From: Oscillospiraceae bacterium
GTDB taxonomy: Bacteria; Bacillota; Clostridia; HGM11514
DNA length: 38,464 nucleotides
Direction: 5' to 3'
NCBI GenBank assembly: GCA_015068925.1
Contig: SVJP01000005.1
Span: 1-38,464 of the forward strand
In this document: one piece after another, positions 35,774 through 38,464 of the stretch
Layout: each line of letters starts with the position of its first letter
Position numbering within the stretch: position 1 is the stretch's first letter
The notes under the pieces: model-generated
The model's database searches: none
Told to the model about the DNA's origin: nothing
Seen by the model: only the letters and a program-made list of their open reading frames with translations
Position numbers and translations under genes: made by a program

Positions 35774-36489
35774 CTATGCATTTCCGGTCAGGTATTCGTA
35801 TTGCTCTACCGTCATGCCTTCCAAAACCATTTTGTATTGAAGCTGGGCAAGGTAGACTGCCTCTTCCTCGCTGACAGAATGCACTCTGTTTGCCGAAAAA
35901 TCCCTTTCCCATGGTTTGGAAAAGTCAAAAGCTTCCATTAGCATTTTTACAATATCATCCACAAAAAATGAAACGTCATTGTTTTGGTTTAAAATTGCAG
36001 TTTTACAGTTGCAATTAGGATGAAAGGGTGCTAAGGTTTTTCCCTGTTCTGCCTGAGCAATAGAAAAAATTTTGCCGTCTATTTTGGTACAGGCGTTACA
36101 GTTGTCTCCTTCCGTCACAATCTGATGCCGCATATATTCTTTTTTAATTGGGATGTCAAAGTTTTTATAAGTCGTTCCTCTGACTGTTTCAAACCGACGG
36201 TCAGAGCATTTTCCAAGCCGGGAACAGTTGTTATTGAGATGTTTTGATAAAAAGCAGAAACATTATCTTTTATCCCGGTTTGAATCACATCATAAGGTGT
36301 GACAAATTCTGCTTCCTGCAATGCTTTTGGTTCATTGACTCCGGAATACGAAATCAGTTTCCGTTTTCCCGGAATCATTCGGCTCGCCATAGGAGAAGCT
36401 CTGTCTGTTCCGGTATTGTTCGGCAATAATGCTTGGAAAACAAAAGTAATACTGTTTGCAATATCTTTTTTCAGTGCTTGTTCTTTCAA
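35774..36489 (-). CDS. Phage head-morphogenesis (SPP1 gp7 / Mu F-like) protein, split in two frames at A_AAA_AAG
   Basis: ORFs 36115-36489 and 35774-36133 overlap; MRHQIVTEGDNCNACTKIDGKIF...PFHPNCNCKTAIL resembles the C-terminal motif; a -1 slip gives ...SQLKK-EYMRHQIVTEGD... Confidence 0.55.
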
Positions 36490-36570
36490 AGGTTTCCTCC
36501 TGTTATCATAAAAATTTCTCTCTGTTTTTATGATAACACGAAACCACTTGAAATGACTTGTACTCTTGCG

Positions 36571-37752
36571 TTATCTCTTATTTTTGGGAGTGAGACAGGT
36601 TTTTAACCCTTTCATCAGCTTATTTTCTACAGGGCTAAACCACAAATAAAAGAGTACTCCTCCCATAAAGCAAATCAAAAGATTAACAGGCATGGTCAGA
36701 ATAATATTGTTTACCTTTGCATTCCAGTCATAGCCAATGATGTTATAATACAACATCTGAAACAAAAAGATATGATATGTGGCATTTGACAGAGTAATGA
36801 CCTGCTTACTGAATGTTGAATCGGTATAAGAAATTTTTTGAAATTGTGAAAGCAGAAATACAATAATGGGATATAAAAATATCGCAATCACCAAAGAGGA
36901 GCATCGCCACTGATAAAAAATGGGCAAGGGAACTGCTCGCAAGATGACAAATACCACAAGATAAACCAAGCCCACCAAAAACATTCCCCAATGGATCAGA
37001 GGTCGTCTTTGAAGATTGGTTAATCTGGCATAAATCCCAAACGCAAATTGGGGAAGCAGGCGAAGAATACAAAATTTATATGCTTTATCGGGAATGTGCA
37101 GGATTCCTGTGGCAACAATATCCCAAAGAAGAGTCAGACATAAAATAAAAATCAATCCTTTTGCACGCCACCTCTTTACAATCAGATACAATACGGGAAA
37201 TACGGGAATAAACTGTGCCATAATCACAATATAGTAGCTGCCCGGTTTAAAGCCGCCCAAAAACAGACGTTCCCCGATTTTGGCAAGATCGTAGGGCTTT
37301 TCCTGCAGGAAAATATGAACCAACACTCCCACGATTACAATAGGAATCAAGGTCACATAAAACCGCAAAATACGAGGAATTAAATTGTTCGGACGATACC
37401 ATTCCTTGATGGGAGATGCCCCTTTTTCCAATGAGCCGGTCAGCATAAAGCCGGAAATAATAAGAAAAAAGGAAACGGCATATTTACATAAGAAAAAGTG
37501 AGCAACCACAAACAACAAAGGGGCTGCAACCGCAATTCGCAAGGCGGACGGATTCCATTCCTGCTTTTTTCCGTAACCGTACAAAACAACAGAAAGAATG
37601 GCAGCTCCAATCAAAAAACCGCATATCATTCCTGCATATTTCATGTAAAACTCGGTGGTATACTGTACCTTATGATGAATAAAAATGACATAAAACGTCG
37701 CTGCAATTTTAATCAAATCCGGTCCAACCATTCTGCTTTTTGCTTCACTCAT
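36571..37752 (-). CDS. Acyltransferase 3 family membrane protein
   Basis: GPDLIKIAATFYVIFIHHKVQ, multiple TM helices, FFLIISGFMLTGSL. Confidence 0.85.
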   Translation of the reverse strand: MSEAKSRMVGPDLIKIAATFYVIFIHHKVQYTTEFYMKYAGMICGFLIGAAILSVVLYGYGKKQEWNPSALRIAVAAPLLFVVAHFFLCKYAVSFFLIISGFMLTGSLEKGASPIKEWYRPNNLIPRILRFYVTLIPIVIVGVLVHIFLQEKPYDLAKIGERLFLGGFKPGSYYIVIMAQFIPVFPVLYLIVKRWRAKGLIFILCLTLLWDIVATGILHIPDKAYKFCILRLLPQFAFGIYARLTNLQRRPLIHWGMFLVGLVYLVVFVILRAVPLPIFYQWRCSSLVIAIFLYPIIVFLLSQFQKISYTDSTFSKQVITLSNATYHIFLFQMLYYNIIGYDWNAKVNNIILTMPVNLLICFMGGVLFYLWFSPVENKLMKGLKTCLTPKNKR

Positions 37753-37815
37753 AATCAATTCTCCCGTCATGACATAAAAAAGGCTGTCGCATCCGTTGCT
37801 ACAACCTTTTTCTGT

Positions 37816-38464
37816 TTATTTTTTTCTGATATCCGTTCCGTAAAACTTCAACAATTTATATTCTCCGAAAATACGGGACTGCACCCGTTCGGAGTACTGC
37901 TCCTTCATTTGTGACAAGGTTAAGTTACTGCTGATGACGGTGCTTTTTTTGTTTTGTATTCTGGTATTTAACAAATCAAATAAAACCGCACTGGTATAAG
38001 AAGTAACAAATTCTGTTCCCAAATCGTCAATAATCAACACGGGAATTTCATAAAACTGCCGTGCCAATTCCTCACTCATTTCATCCTTTTTAAAACGGGC
38101 ATCCTCCAAAACGGTAAAAAGACGGTATGCCGTCTGATACAGAACAGGAACCTCTTGATTTAACAAATCCTGCGCAATACAGCTGCACAAAAAGGTTTTT
38201 CCCAAACCGGGATCACCATATAAAAACAAATTCACGCCCGTTTTGTATTGCTCAAGCTGAACAAAATTTCGGCAATCCTTATAAATGCCATACACATAAT
38301 CATAGGCGGAATGTCCGTTGGAAACCGGTTCCTTGCTGTAATAATCCAAACGAAACCGTTCAAAGGACTGTTGTTCCATAACGGGAGTCAGGTTTGCTGC
38401 TTGATATAAATAGTTCCGTTTTTTGTCCTTATAGCAAGTGCAGGGAGTGGTGTGAAGATATCCT
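37816..38464 (-). CDS. DnaC-like AAA+ helicase loader, N-terminus beyond window
   Basis: GDPGLGKTFLCSCIAQDLL (Walker A), VLIIDDLGTE (Walker B); reading frame stays open upstream of ATG 38379 (...CYKDKKRNYLYQAANLTPVMEQQ). Confidence 0.88.
   Translation of the reverse strand, partial: GYLHTTPCTCYKDKKRNYLYQAANLTPVMEQQSFERFRLDYYSKEPVSNGHSAYDYVYGIYKDCRNFVQLEQYKTGVNLFLYGDPGLGKTFLCSCIAQDLLNQEVPVLYQTAYRLFTVLEDARFKKDEMSEELARQFYEIPVLIIDDLGTEFVTSYTSAVLFDLLNTRIQNKKSTVISSNLTLSQMKEQYSERVQSRIFGEYKLLKFYGTDIRKK

Noticed and set aside
1-38464. CRISPR array, tRNA or rRNA genes
   Set aside because: No regularly spaced short repeats with unique spacers and no recognisable tRNA or rRNA sequence seen by eye; a tool run would be needed to exclude a divergent tRNA.

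Overview
The window looks like a chromosomal segment of an anaerobic gut-type Firmicute (Clostridia), inferred from gene content and promoter style. No homology search was run. Left to right it holds: a GH28-like beta-helix protein; a stalk-domain protein; a CopA-type P-ATPase with HMA domains at both ends; a DUF368 membrane protein; a patatin; a GH2 beta-glucuronidase-like enzyme; an SGNH hydrolase; a UxuA/SDR/RraA-like operon with a divergent AraC regulator; a GNAT_C-type protein; an EamA transporter; a GCVE-type glycyl radical enzyme with no activase nearby; a tandem AraC pair; mrnC-cysS; an Lrp/aminotransferase/DUF362/TrmL/DegV run; pgk-tpiA-gpmI; a small module flanked by a duplicated gpmI 3' end; DUF624; an AAC(3)-family protein; a zinc-ribbon protein; an MFS transporter; a phage-head-like gene split at an A_AAA_AAG heptamer; an acyltransferase-3; and a DnaC-like ATPase cut by the window end. 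The most unusual content is in the repeats: (i) a ~291-bp MITE-like element with 12-bp terminal inverted repeats and an internal 11-bp-arm hairpin whose sequence differs completely between copies; (ii) a 245-bp element inserted into that hairpin in one copy, flanked by a 21-bp duplication; (iii) a third family (three copies) with compensatory stem changes suggesting a structured RNA. Other leads are an apparent internal CopZ start inside copA and the possible -1 frameshift site.
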